From positions 124,001-188,000 of the forward strand of contig NZ_PDNV01000005.1 of NCBI RefSeq assembly GCF_002849615.1: a DNA stretch of 64,000 bases. Reading direction: 5' to 3'. The stretch's first letter is position 1. The number at the start of each line of letters is the position of its first letter. The stretch comes from Pollutimonas nitritireducens. Its GTDB lineage: Bacteria > Pseudomonadota > Gammaproteobacteria > Burkholderiales > Burkholderiaceae_B. The translations under genes were made by a program, and so were the position numbers. This document shows positions 56,578 to 64,000 of the stretch, piece by piece. Below the pieces are notes generated by a model that was given only the letters and a program-made list of their open reading frames with translations, had not been told where the DNA came from and did no database searches.

Positions 56578-58713
56578 ATGCGGCGCCCATACTCTCGATT
56601 GACCATCCTTGCCGCTTCAGTCCTGTCGGCAACGTCGCCAGTCTTGGCGCAGCAGCCCCCCGAAACCCTTGCGCCCATCATTGTGCAAACCACGCGTACC
56701 GACGCCACGCTGCTGGAAACACCCGCGTCAGTGTCGATCATCGACGGTGACAGCATGCGACAAGGCAAACTCCAGGTCAATTTATCCGAAAGCCTGGGCA
56801 GCGTACCCGGTCTACAGATACAAAACCGCCAAAACTATGCGCAGGACCTCCAGATTTCCATACGCGGATTCGGCGCCAGGTCGGCTTTTGGCGTGCGCGG
56901 CCTACGCCTGTATGTAGACGGTATTCCTGCCACCATGCCGGATGGCCAAGGCCAAACATCCAATATTGATATCTCCTCCATTGACCGTGTCGAAATTCTG
57001 CGCGGCCCTTTCTCGGCCCTGTATGGAAACTCATCCGGCGGCGTCATCCAGGTCTTCTCTGAAGACGGTTCGTCTCCGGCTACGTTGTCAGCAGGTTTGG
57101 CTGCAGGCAGCTATGGCACCTATCGCTATTCGGCCAAAGCCAAAGGTCTTGCCGAACTTGGAAGCACGGAGCTCGATTACGTACTAAGCACGAGCCGTTA
57201 TACAACGCAAGGCTACCGGGATCACAGCGGTACGCGCAAGAATCTGGGCAACATGAAACTGGGCCTTCAATTCAGCGACGACAGCCGCCTCACCCTGATC
57301 GGCAATAGCGTAGACATCAAGGCAGATGATCCCCTGGGCCTGGGGCGGTCAGCATTCGAGAACGACCCGCGCAGTGTTCATACCGGCGCGATCGACTACA
57401 ACACGCGCAAAACCGTCAGGCAGACGCAAGGCGGCCTGATCTACGATCAAAGAATCAACACAAATCACGAACTGCGTGCCATGGTTTATTTTGGCCAACG
57501 AAAAACAACGCAATACCAGGCCATTCCTTTCTTTGCGCAAACCAGTTCCGCCAATCCCCTGCATGCTGGCGGCCTTATAGACCTCAAACGCGAGTATGGC
57601 GGCGCAGACCTGCGTTGGACCTCAAAGCTGGCGTTCGCCGGCAAACCCCTGACGCTTGTCGGAGGGATGGCCTACGATGAAATGACCGAGCAACGAAAAG
57701 GTTACTTCAATTTCGTCAACGCTCCAGCGGGGCGCCAGCTTGGTGTGCAAGGAGACCTGCGCCGTAACGAAACCAACAAAAGCTGGAATCTCGACCCCTA
57801 TCTTCAGGCGTCCTGGCAGTTTGCCGAGCAATGGACACTAGACGCCGGACTGCGTTACAGCACGGTCGACTTCTCGTCAAATGATCACTACATTACCCAA
57901 ATCAATAATGATGGCAGCGGCGATGCGCGTTACCAAAAGGCCTTGCCGATCGTCTCGTTGCGTTACGCCGCGACACCCGATTTCAGCCTTTACGCATCGG
58001 CGGGGCGGGGGTTCGAAACGCCCACTTTCAACGAAATCTCGTACAGGTCCGGGGGTCTGGCCGGTCTGAATTTTGGCCTGCAGCCATCAGTCAATACCAG
58101 CGTCGAGCTCGGCGCCAAGGTCCAAACCAAGGCGGGCCTGATCACGGCGGCATTATTCCAGACTCGTACCGAAGACGAAATCGTCACTGCCGAAAGTATT
58201 GGAGGCCGCACCGTATACCAGAATGCTGGCGGGACGCGCCGGAACGGCTTCGAGTTAGGCTGGACCGGAAAATTCCTCCATAATTGGCGCAGCGATCTGG
58301 CCTACACCTGGCTGGACGCCGAGTATCGCGACGACTGCGTTGCCCCCGCCTGTTCCAGTGCCATCCATGCCGGCAATAAAATACCAGGTATCGCGCGCCA
58401 GGCTGCTTATGCGGCCGTGGGTTGGGCACCACCCACCGGATGGCGAGCGGGTCTCGAAGCCCGCTATTTAAGCGATATTCAGGTCAACGATGCCAATAGC
58501 GAAACCACGCCTGCTTATTTCGTCGCTGCCATCAGTGCTGGGTACTTATGGCGTACCGGTCCTTGGGAAGTCAGTACCTTTGCACGCCTCGACAACCTGT
58601 TCGATCGGCATTATGCCGGTTCAGTCATCGTGAATGAAGGAAACCAGCGCTACTACGAGCCTGCTCCGGGCCGCCATTGGACCGCGGGTACGAATATTAG
58701 CTATTCCTTCTAA
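56578..58713 (+). CDS. TonB-dependent outer membrane receptor, YncD/PqqU type
   Basis: 711-residue receptor from the ATG at 56578 (AAGGA upstream), with a signal peptide ending SPVLAQQ, a plug domain (about 35-160) and a 22-strand barrel ending in the aromatic TNISYSF. The plug reads ISIRGFGARSAFGVRGLRLY, VDGIPATMPDGQGQTSNIDI and EILRGPFSALYGNSSGGVIQ, almost the same as I recall for E. coli YncD, which imports the cofactor PQQ. No PQQ genes are nearby, and the true ligand here is unproven; an iron chelate is possible. An earlier ATG at 56527 is not preferred. Confidence 0.88.
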   Translation: MRRPYSRLTILAASVLSATSPVLAQQPPETLAPIIVQTTRTDATLLETPASVSIIDGDSMRQGKLQVNLSESLGSVPGLQIQNRQNYAQDLQISIRGFGARSAFGVRGLRLYVDGIPATMPDGQGQTSNIDISSIDRVEILRGPFSALYGNSSGGVIQVFSEDGSSPATLSAGLAAGSYGTYRYSAKAKGLAELGSTELDYVLSTSRYTTQGYRDHSGTRKNLGNMKLGLQFSDDSRLTLIGNSVDIKADDPLGLGRSAFENDPRSVHTGAIDYNTRKTVRQTQGGLIYDQRINTNHELRAMVYFGQRKTTQYQAIPFFAQTSSANPLHAGGLIDLKREYGGADLRWTSKLAFAGKPLTLVGGMAYDEMTEQRKGYFNFVNAPAGRQLGVQGDLRRNETNKSWNLDPYLQASWQFAEQWTLDAGLRYSTVDFSSNDHYITQINNDGSGDARYQKALPIVSLRYAATPDFSLYASAGRGFETPTFNEISYRSGGLAGLNFGLQPSVNTSVELGAKVQTKAGLITAALFQTRTEDEIVTAESIGGRTVYQNAGGTRRNGFELGWTGKFLHNWRSDLAYTWLDAEYRDDCVAPACSSAIHAGNKIPGIARQAAYAAVGWAPPTGWRAGLEARYLSDIQVNDANSETTPAYFVAAISAGYLWRTGPWEVSTFARLDNLFDRHYAGSVIVNEGNQRYYEPAPGRHWTAGTNISYSF

Positions 58714-58742
58714 TACAAGGATTGCAGTACGCCAGTGCGGCG

Positions 58743-60281
58743 TTACCTGACGACGCCACCGCCCAGAGCTTGAAATAAAGCAACGCTATCGGCCAAGCGT
58801 TGCGCCTGGGCCGCAACCATATCGATCCGGATTTGCTGTACCTGTTGCTGCGCGATGAGCAGCTGCAGGTAGCTGGCCGCGCCCAGCCGGAATTGCCGCT
58901 CAATCGACTGCAAGGAAGCCTGTGCAGCCGAATCAGCGACAGCGAGGGCAGTCAAGGTCTGGGCATCGCTTTCGACCGCGCGCAGGGTATCGGCGACGTT
59001 ACGTAAAGACTCCAATACGACACTCTGGTAATTGGCTGCCGCCGCATCAAAAGCGGCTAGTGCCGCCCTTTTCTCAGCGGGCAGCCCTGGGTTGAAAAGA
59101 GGCTGTGTGAGCTGTGCAACCAGGCCCCACACCGCAGACCCGCCGCCGAACAGGGCACCGGCAGTCAGCGCTTGAGTGCCAAGGTCGGCGCTCAATGTGA
59201 TCTGTGGGTAAAGCTTGGCGACTGCCACACCATAGTCTGCATTGGCCGCACGCAACAACGCCTCTGCCGCCTGAATATCCGGTCGCCGACGCACCAATTC
59301 CGATGGCACGACTAGCGGTAACTCGACGGGCAGCGTGAAATCCGCCAGAGTGAAGGAGGGGACACCACCCGTGCCCGGAGCGCGACCGGCAAGCACCGCC
59401 AGTAGATGGTCGGTTTGTTGCAGCTGTTTACGCAACGCAGGCAATCCAGCCCGTGTTTGCTCCGCCTGAGTTCGCAGGCTCAACGCTTCGTCAGGCGAGG
59501 CCTGGCCGATACGCACGCGTTCATGGGCTAACCGCAGTTGCTCATCTTGCGCATGCAGGATCGCGGTAGTGGCGTCCGATTGCGCGGCAAGGCGTGCTCG
59601 GGTGATGGCAGCGGTTGCCATGTTGCCGACGAGAGTCAGGCGCGCAGCATTCAGTTCGAAGCGGCGATAGTCGACACGGGCAGCCAAGGCCTCGAGTGCG
59701 CGCCGGTTGCCGCCAGCCAGATCCAGCGTGTAATGCGCGCCAACGCTGGCATTGTAGAGGCTGAATTGACGAACGTCTCCGCTCAACCCTTGGCTGCTGG
59801 GACTCATTTGCTGACGCTGGGATCCCAGTGCCAGGTCCAGCTGTGGATAGTGTGTCGAACCTGCTTTTGCGGCAAGAAGCTCCTGCGCCTGTCGTAAGTT
59901 GGCTCTGATGTTTGCCAACGTCGGGCTGGCAAGGAGTGCTTCATTCACCAGCCCGTCAAGTGCGTATGAACCCAAGCCCCTCCACCATTGCGTTTCGATC
60001 GGAAGCCCTTCAACCAGACGTTGTGCTGCGCCGAATTCCGTGGGTGCGGATGCGGTTCTGTCAGCCACCGATGTTGCCGTGTAGCGAGCAGCTTGGGGTG
60101 CGGCGGGTGACTGAAAATCGGGACCGGCGGCACAGCCGGTCAAACCGGTGACGACCAGCCCGACGATCAGGCCGGTTGCCGCAAGCCGCCTTCCGAGACG
60201 GATGGAACTCAGGAATAGAAGCGCTGGCATGTTTTGGCGCACGGGATGTGAACTTGACCGGCAGTGCAATCGTTCTCTCAT
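58743..60281 (-). CDS. Outer membrane efflux lipoprotein, NodT family
   Basis: Channel for the ABC efflux system encoded upstream. 512 residues: a lipoprotein signal with lipobox GLTGCAAGPDF, two OEP domains, the motif ELVRRRPDIQAAEALLRAAN in the second repeat and YPQITLSADLGT. The ATG at 60281 forms an ATGA overlap with the ATPase gene stop, which decides it over the ATG at 60230. Family fits the RND channel at 24846 but the two are clearly diverged paralogues. Convergent with the TonB receptor over 29 bp. Confidence 0.92.
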   Translation of the reverse strand: MRERLHCRSSSHPVRQNMPALLFLSSIRLGRRLAATGLIVGLVVTGLTGCAAGPDFQSPAAPQAARYTATSVADRTASAPTEFGAAQRLVEGLPIETQWWRGLGSYALDGLVNEALLASPTLANIRANLRQAQELLAAKAGSTHYPQLDLALGSQRQQMSPSSQGLSGDVRQFSLYNASVGAHYTLDLAGGNRRALEALAARVDYRRFELNAARLTLVGNMATAAITRARLAAQSDATTAILHAQDEQLRLAHERVRIGQASPDEALSLRTQAEQTRAGLPALRKQLQQTDHLLAVLAGRAPGTGGVPSFTLADFTLPVELPLVVPSELVRRRPDIQAAEALLRAANADYGVAVAKLYPQITLSADLGTQALTAGALFGGGSAVWGLVAQLTQPLFNPGLPAEKRAALAAFDAAAANYQSVVLESLRNVADTLRAVESDAQTLTALAVADSAAQASLQSIERQFRLGAASYLQLLIAQQQVQQIRIDMVAAQAQRLADSVALFQALGGGVVR

Positions 60282-60988
60282 TCGAACTCCCGTCCTTCGC
60301 CAGCTTCTTCATGGGTCACACCGTCGCGAATGTGATAGATGCGTTTAAAAGTAGGGATGATTTTTTCGTCGTGGGTAACCACGATGATGGCAGTCTTGAA
60401 CGTCTTTGCCATGTCGTTGAGAATACGAATCACAGCCATGGCGCGCTCGCTGTCGAGGGGGGCGGTGGGTTCATCCGCCAGGATCACCGGCGGACGATTG
60501 ACCAGTCCGCGGGCGATGGCGACCCGTTGCTGCTCTCCACCGGAGAGTTGCGAAGGCATGGCGCGAGCCCTGTGTTGCACATCAAGCGCCGTGAGCAGTT
60601 CCAGTGCCTTCGCGCGTGACGCCCCATTCGCGACACCTGCAAGCATGGGCAGCAGCGCCACGTTGTCGGTGACATCGAGAAACGGAATCAGGTACGGTGC
60701 CTGGAATACGAAACCGATCTTGTCGCGCCGCAAGGCGCGCAGGTCGCGGACTTTCCAGCCATTGTCGTAGATCACTTCATTGCCCAGCGTCATGCGACCG
60801 GCAGTCGGATCGATCACGGCACCCAGACACTTGAGCAGCGTGCTCTTGCCGGAGCCCGAAGGGCCGATCAGTCCGACCACCTCGCCGGGTGCCACCTGCA
60901 TGTCTACATTCTTCAAGGCATCGACAGCGGTGTCGCCCTCGCCGTAGCGTTTTCTTAAACCTTCGATTCGAATGCCGTTGCCACCCAT
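60278..60988 (-). CDS. ABC transporter ATP-binding protein (MacB/DevA-like)
   Basis: ATPase of a tripartite exporter. 236 residues: Walker A LIGPSGSGKSTLLK, Q-loop GFVFQAPYLIPFLDVTDN, signature QLSGGEQQRVAIARGLV, Walker B VILADEPTAPLDSE and H-loop VVTHDE. Start at 60988 with GGAGG 5 nt upstream, one base after the permease stop. LolD/MacB subfamily type, acting with a permease of the FtsX/MacB class. Confidence 0.93.
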   Translation of the reverse strand: MGGNGIRIEGLRKRYGEGDTAVDALKNVDMQVAPGEVVGLIGPSGSGKSTLLKCLGAVIDPTAGRMTLGNEVIYDNGWKVRDLRALRRDKIGFVFQAPYLIPFLDVTDNVALLPMLAGVANGASRAKALELLTALDVQHRARAMPSQLSGGEQQRVAIARGLVNRPPVILADEPTAPLDSERAMAVIRILNDMAKTFKTAIIVVTHDEKIIPTFKRIYHIRDGVTHEEAGEGREFE

Positions 60989-60989
60989 C

Positions 60990-62195
60990 TCATCCTCCAA
61001 TAGCCTCGGCCGGGTCGACCTTGAGCGCGATGCGAATGGCGACGATGCTAGCGAGTGCGCAGATCACGAGCACGGCAAAAAAACCGACAATGGTATCAAC
61101 CGGCATCAACAACACATACTTGGGAAAAAGGGGAGCGGTAAAGGTGGCGGTGATCTTGCCGACGACAAAGCCGATCACACCCAGTGCTAACGCCTGCTGC
61201 ATGATCATCGCGGCAATAGTACGATTACGAGTGCCAATGAGCTTCAAGACTGCGATCTCGCGAATTTTGTCCATGGTCAGCGAATAGATGATGAAGGCCA
61301 CAATGGCCGCGCTAACAATGGCCAGAATCACCAGGAACATACCGATCTGCTTGGCCGAGGTGGCAATCAGCTTGCCGACGAGGATGTCTTCCATCTGAAT
61401 CCGGGTGTAGACCGTCAAACGTTTCCAGCGCCGAATCGATTCGGCCACCTCGTCCGGAGCATGGCCTGGTTTCAGTGTGACGAGTACTGCGTTAACGAAT
61501 GCGTTGGTGTTCTGTGAGGCAATCACAGCATCCAGCAAGCCTGGAACTCCGGGTTGATTGAAAGCCGGGTTGGCTTCGGTGCGACGCCGACTTTGCCAGA
61601 TGGCGTCGTTGTCCTTCACGAATTGAGCCTCTTGGGCATCCTTGAGCGGAATGAATACCATCGGGTCACCGCTGGACGACACCATGCGCCGGGTCAACCC
61701 TACGACGGTGTATTGGTTGCGGCGGATCTTCACCACCTCACCGAGCTTAAAACCGGTGGCGATGTCAGCTACAGCCTCATAGTGACCTCGCGTGATCTGA
61801 CGTCCAGCAATGAGATAGGGCGGCCATCCTGGGACAGCCCCCAACGCGCCTGGCGCAATTCCAACCACCATGCTGCGTACATCGGTCTCGCCCTTGCGTA
61901 CTTGCATGGTCAGATAGGTCACGTTTGCTGCCAGAGCGACTCCCGGCATGGCGAGGATGGCGCGATGCGCGTCATCGGTAAGGCTGGACGGCTCCGCATA
62001 GGGACCAAGAGTGTCCTTTTGCACCACCCAGAGGTCGGCGCCACTGTTGTCGAGCAGCGCCTTGCCATCGTCCACCATGCCCCGGTACACCCCGGCCATG
62101 ACCAGGGTGACGCCGATCAGCAGACCCAGACCAATACCAGTGAAGACGAATTTTCCCCAGGCATGGAGAATGTCGCGGCCAGCCAGGCTAATCAT
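60990..62195 (-). CDS. ABC transporter permease (MacB/DevC-like, FtsX domain)
   Basis: Inner-membrane permease of 401 residues with one N-terminal membrane segment (FVFTGIGLGLLIGVTLVMAG), a large periplasmic domain (about 40-270) and a C-terminal FtsX domain with three segments, including MFLVILAIVSAAIVAFIIYS and FFAVLVICALASIVAIRIAL. The typical end KVDPAEAIGG matches the family motif. It overlaps the adaptor gene by 4 nt (62192-62195). Confidence 0.9.
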   Translation of the reverse strand: MISLAGRDILHAWGKFVFTGIGLGLLIGVTLVMAGVYRGMVDDGKALLDNSGADLWVVQKDTLGPYAEPSSLTDDAHRAILAMPGVALAANVTYLTMQVRKGETDVRSMVVGIAPGALGAVPGWPPYLIAGRQITRGHYEAVADIATGFKLGEVVKIRRNQYTVVGLTRRMVSSSGDPMVFIPLKDAQEAQFVKDNDAIWQSRRRTEANPAFNQPGVPGLLDAVIASQNTNAFVNAVLVTLKPGHAPDEVAESIRRWKRLTVYTRIQMEDILVGKLIATSAKQIGMFLVILAIVSAAIVAFIIYSLTMDKIREIAVLKLIGTRNRTIAAMIMQQALALGVIGFVVGKITATFTAPLFPKYVLLMPVDTIVGFFAVLVICALASIVAIRIALKVDPAEAIGG

Positions 62196-63343
62196 CCTGA
62201 CACTCCCGGGATGTGGTCGACCACATGGATGCGGCTGCGCGCCGTCAATGCCTTTTCGCTATAGGTCACCACTTGATCGCCTATCTTGAGTCCGTCGAGC
62301 ACCTGTACGTTGCCGTTAAGGTCAGAGGCGCCGAACGTGACTGGGGAGAAGCGCAGGTCACCGTGCACGATTTGCCAAACACCGACTTTATTGCCTTCTC
62401 GCTGGATGGCAGCGTTCGGGACCAATGGCGCGGCTGGGAGTGCTGGCAAGTCAACCGTGACTTCCGCCAGTTCACCCACCGGCGGCAACTGTTCTGGTTT
62501 AGTATCGAATGTGACCTTGGCGAGCATTTCCTCGGTTACCGCATCGGCCTTGGGTTCCACACGCAACATGCGACCTGGCAACGTCTGCCCGCCACGCGAA
62601 CGCAGGACGATACGAGCCGGTAGCCCCCCAGCCAGCCCTGTTGCGTTGATCTGGTCGAAGCGCACATTGATCCATAAACTTGCAGGGTCGATCACTTCCA
62701 CCACGGCTTGGCCTGCGACGACGGTCGTGCCGGGATCAGCATCGCGTACGACAACCACACCGTCGGCGGGGGCAATCAGGCGCAGATTGCTTCTCTGCGC
62801 GATGAGTCCTTCGCGGTCGGAGCGCGCCCGGGCAATGTCTTCCCGCGCGGCGGATAGGGCAGCGTCGGCAATCTGGAGTTCCTGCCGCTTCGTCGTGACG
62901 ATTTCCTCGCTGGTCGAGCGCACTGCAAGCAATCGCTCGTAGCGCCGCGCCTGGGTCCGCGCATAGACCTGCCGGGCTACCGCTTCGCGCAACACGGCTT
63001 CGGCACGTCTGAATGCCGATTCTTGGGCGCGAACCCGATCATCGATATCGACTGGCTCCATCTCGCCGAGCACCTGTCCGGCGTTGACCTGGTCGCCCAC
63101 ATGCACATCCAAGCGTCGCACGCGCCCCGCGAATGTCGGCCCGATCTTGTAGGTGTAACGTGCCTCCACCGAGCCGATTCCGAAAAGCGCTGGCGTGATG
63201 GCCCGTGACTCCACGCTTGCCACCATCACAGCGACCGGGGCGAGCGGCCCTGACCGCAGACCGACATAAATGAAGAGCACCAGCAAAGGAATGATGACGG
63301 CAAGCAGCGCCAGGGTGCGGCCTTGCAAGGGTGCTTTCTTCAT
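62192..63343 (-). CDS. HlyD/MacA-type membrane fusion protein
   Basis: Periplasmic adaptor of the ABC exporter. 383 residues: N-terminal anchor (LALLAVIIPLLVLFIYVGLR), lipoyl/barrel region with IGPTFAGRVRRLDVHVGDQV, a coiled-coil hairpin (about 100-190, REAVARQVYARTQARRYERL), NLRLIAPADGVVVVRDADPG and a C-terminal barrel. Its start is one base inside the TetR gene stop (63343), so the operon is tightly coupled: TetR-adaptor-permease-ATPase-channel. Confidence 0.92.
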   Translation of the reverse strand: MKKAPLQGRTLALLAVIIPLLVLFIYVGLRSGPLAPVAVMVASVESRAITPALFGIGSVEARYTYKIGPTFAGRVRRLDVHVGDQVNAGQVLGEMEPVDIDDRVRAQESAFRRAEAVLREAVARQVYARTQARRYERLLAVRSTSEEIVTTKRQELQIADAALSAAREDIARARSDREGLIAQRSNLRLIAPADGVVVVRDADPGTTVVAGQAVVEVIDPASLWINVRFDQINATGLAGGLPARIVLRSRGGQTLPGRMLRVEPKADAVTEEMLAKVTFDTKPEQLPPVGELAEVTVDLPALPAAPLVPNAAIQREGNKVGVWQIVHGDLRFSPVTFGASDLNGNVQVLDGLKIGDQVVTYSEKALTARSRIHVVDHIPGVSG

Positions 63344-63951
63344 TACACGCTCTTCGTTATGCCACGTCGATAAATTGCAAAGACACGCGGTGCATCGCGG
63401 TGCATACGTTCCACATCGCCGGCCAACAGCGATTGCATTACCAAGCCCTGGATCGTGCCGATGAACAGCGTGACCGCCGCTACGTTGTCAAGCTCGGGAG
63501 ACAGCTCGCCGATGGCCTTGCCTTTGTCGATGAGACGATGCAAACGTTCGCCGTAGCGCTGGATCAGGATTTGCACCATGTTCTTCGCTGGTGTCGATTC
63601 GGCACGCTGAAGTTCACCAAATATCATCCTCGGCACGCCCGGGTGCTCGACCACAAATTCGATGTGACTCAGGAACATCGCCTCCATGGCTGCCAACGGC
63701 GACTCGATTCCATGTGCGGACCGATCGATTCTGGCTAATAGATGCTCTGCTACCCACTCCATGACCGCCCGCCAGATAGCTTCCTTGTTCGGGAAGTGCC
63801 GAAACAGCGCGCCTTGTGTCAAGTTCATATGCTTGGCGATAGCCGCAGTCGTGATATCGCTTGGATTTTGTGAGCCCGCAAGCGCCACGACAGACTCGAC
63901 TGTGACGGCACGACGCTCATCGGCCGGCAGGTGTTTCGGATGTGCATCCAT
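63343..63951 (-). CDS. TetR-family regulator of the ABC efflux operon
   Basis: 202-residue regulator, first gene of the operon. N-terminal HTH: ADERRAVTVESVVALAGSQN, then DITTAAIAKHMNLTQGALFR HFPNKEAIW; the rest is a ligand-binding domain with MEAMFLSHIEFVVEHPGVPR. The ATG at 63949-63951 lies 7 bp from a perfect 36-bp palindrome, and its ribosome site AGGAT falls at the palindrome edge, so autorepression is very likely. Its inducer is unknown. Confidence 0.92.
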   Translation of the reverse strand: MDAHPKHLPADERRAVTVESVVALAGSQNPSDITTAAIAKHMNLTQGALFRHFPNKEAIWRAVMEWVAEHLLARIDRSAHGIESPLAAMEAMFLSHIEFVVEHPGVPRMIFGELQRAESTPAKNMVQILIQRYGERLHRLIDKGKAIGELSPELDNVAAVTLFIGTIQGLVMQSLLAGDVERMHRDAPRVFAIYRRGITKSV

Positions 63952-63958
63952 GAATAAT

Positions 63959-63994
63959 CCTGATAAGATAGTAATTAATTACTATCTTATCAGG
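63959..63994. promoter_or_regulatory. Perfect 36-bp palindrome, operator of the TetR regulator
   Basis: Two 18-bp arms without a spacer: the left starts CCTGATAAGATAGTAATT and the right is its exact reverse complement. It ends 7 bp before the TetR start codon and is very AT-rich at its centre. It covers the likely promoter and the ribosome site. The end of the window follows 6 bp later, so whether a divergent gene exists is not visible. Confidence 0.8.
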
Positions 63995-64000
63995 TTAAAC

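Overview
The window is chromosomal DNA from a betaproteobacterium, most likely of the family Alcaligenaceae (Bordetella/Achromobacter/Pusillimonas side). The evidence is the gene order map, rpsB-tsf-pyrH-frr-uppS-cdsA-dxr-rseP-bamA-skp-lpxD-fabZ-lpxA-lpxB-rnhB-rRNA methyltransferase, then ppsR and ppsA, which I know from that family, together with moderately high GC, dense packing and many 4-nt ATGA overlaps. I cannot name the genus. No tRNA, rRNA, CRISPR array or transposase gene was seen.

Layout. 1-414 holds the start of map, divergent from 644-16053, one long co-directional block for translation (S2, EF-Ts, RRF), UMP kinase, undecaprenyl-PP and CDP-diacylglycerol synthesis, the MEP pathway (dxr), site-2 protease, outer-membrane assembly (bamA, skp) and lipid A synthesis. 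16329-19704 is the divergent PEP synthase pair ppsR/ppsA. 19795-26291 is a TetR-controlled RND efflux pump, followed by NADH dehydrogenase II and an alkyl-DNA methyltransferase. 28372-29678 carries smpB opposite ratA-rnfH. 29795-33039 is a valine/isobutyrate degradation operon. 33048-37703 has ygfZ opposite mltG-tmk-holB-tatD.

37704-48083 is more accessory: an AT-rich spacer with nested palindromes before an ankyrin-repeat protein, a glutathione peroxidase-GST-lipoprotein operon, a secreted peroxiredoxin, an ArsC-like reductase, a DMT transporter, the sulfate transporter sbp-cysTWA, and a RES-Xre toxin-antitoxin pair. 48108-51488 holds an SAF-domain oxidoreductase and a large secreted PIG-L deacetylase with a C-terminal repeat region. 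51504-58713 has a double PRC-barrel protein, a copper module (copA, copZ, cueR), a pirin and a YncD-type TonB receptor. 58743-63951 is a tightly overlapping tripartite ABC efflux operon under a TetR regulator whose start abuts a perfect 36-bp palindrome.

The most interesting points are two CueR-type promoters with 19-bp spacers sharing a core, one of which lies across the start of cueR; the 36-bp palindrome at 63959-63994; an inverted repeat whose arms form back-to-back -35 boxes in front of the RND pump; the PIG-L protein with about five regularly spaced WxxW-type repeats; and a toxin-antitoxin promoter whose -35/-10 spacer is a small dyad. No clearly new multi-gene system is proven; these are the best leads.
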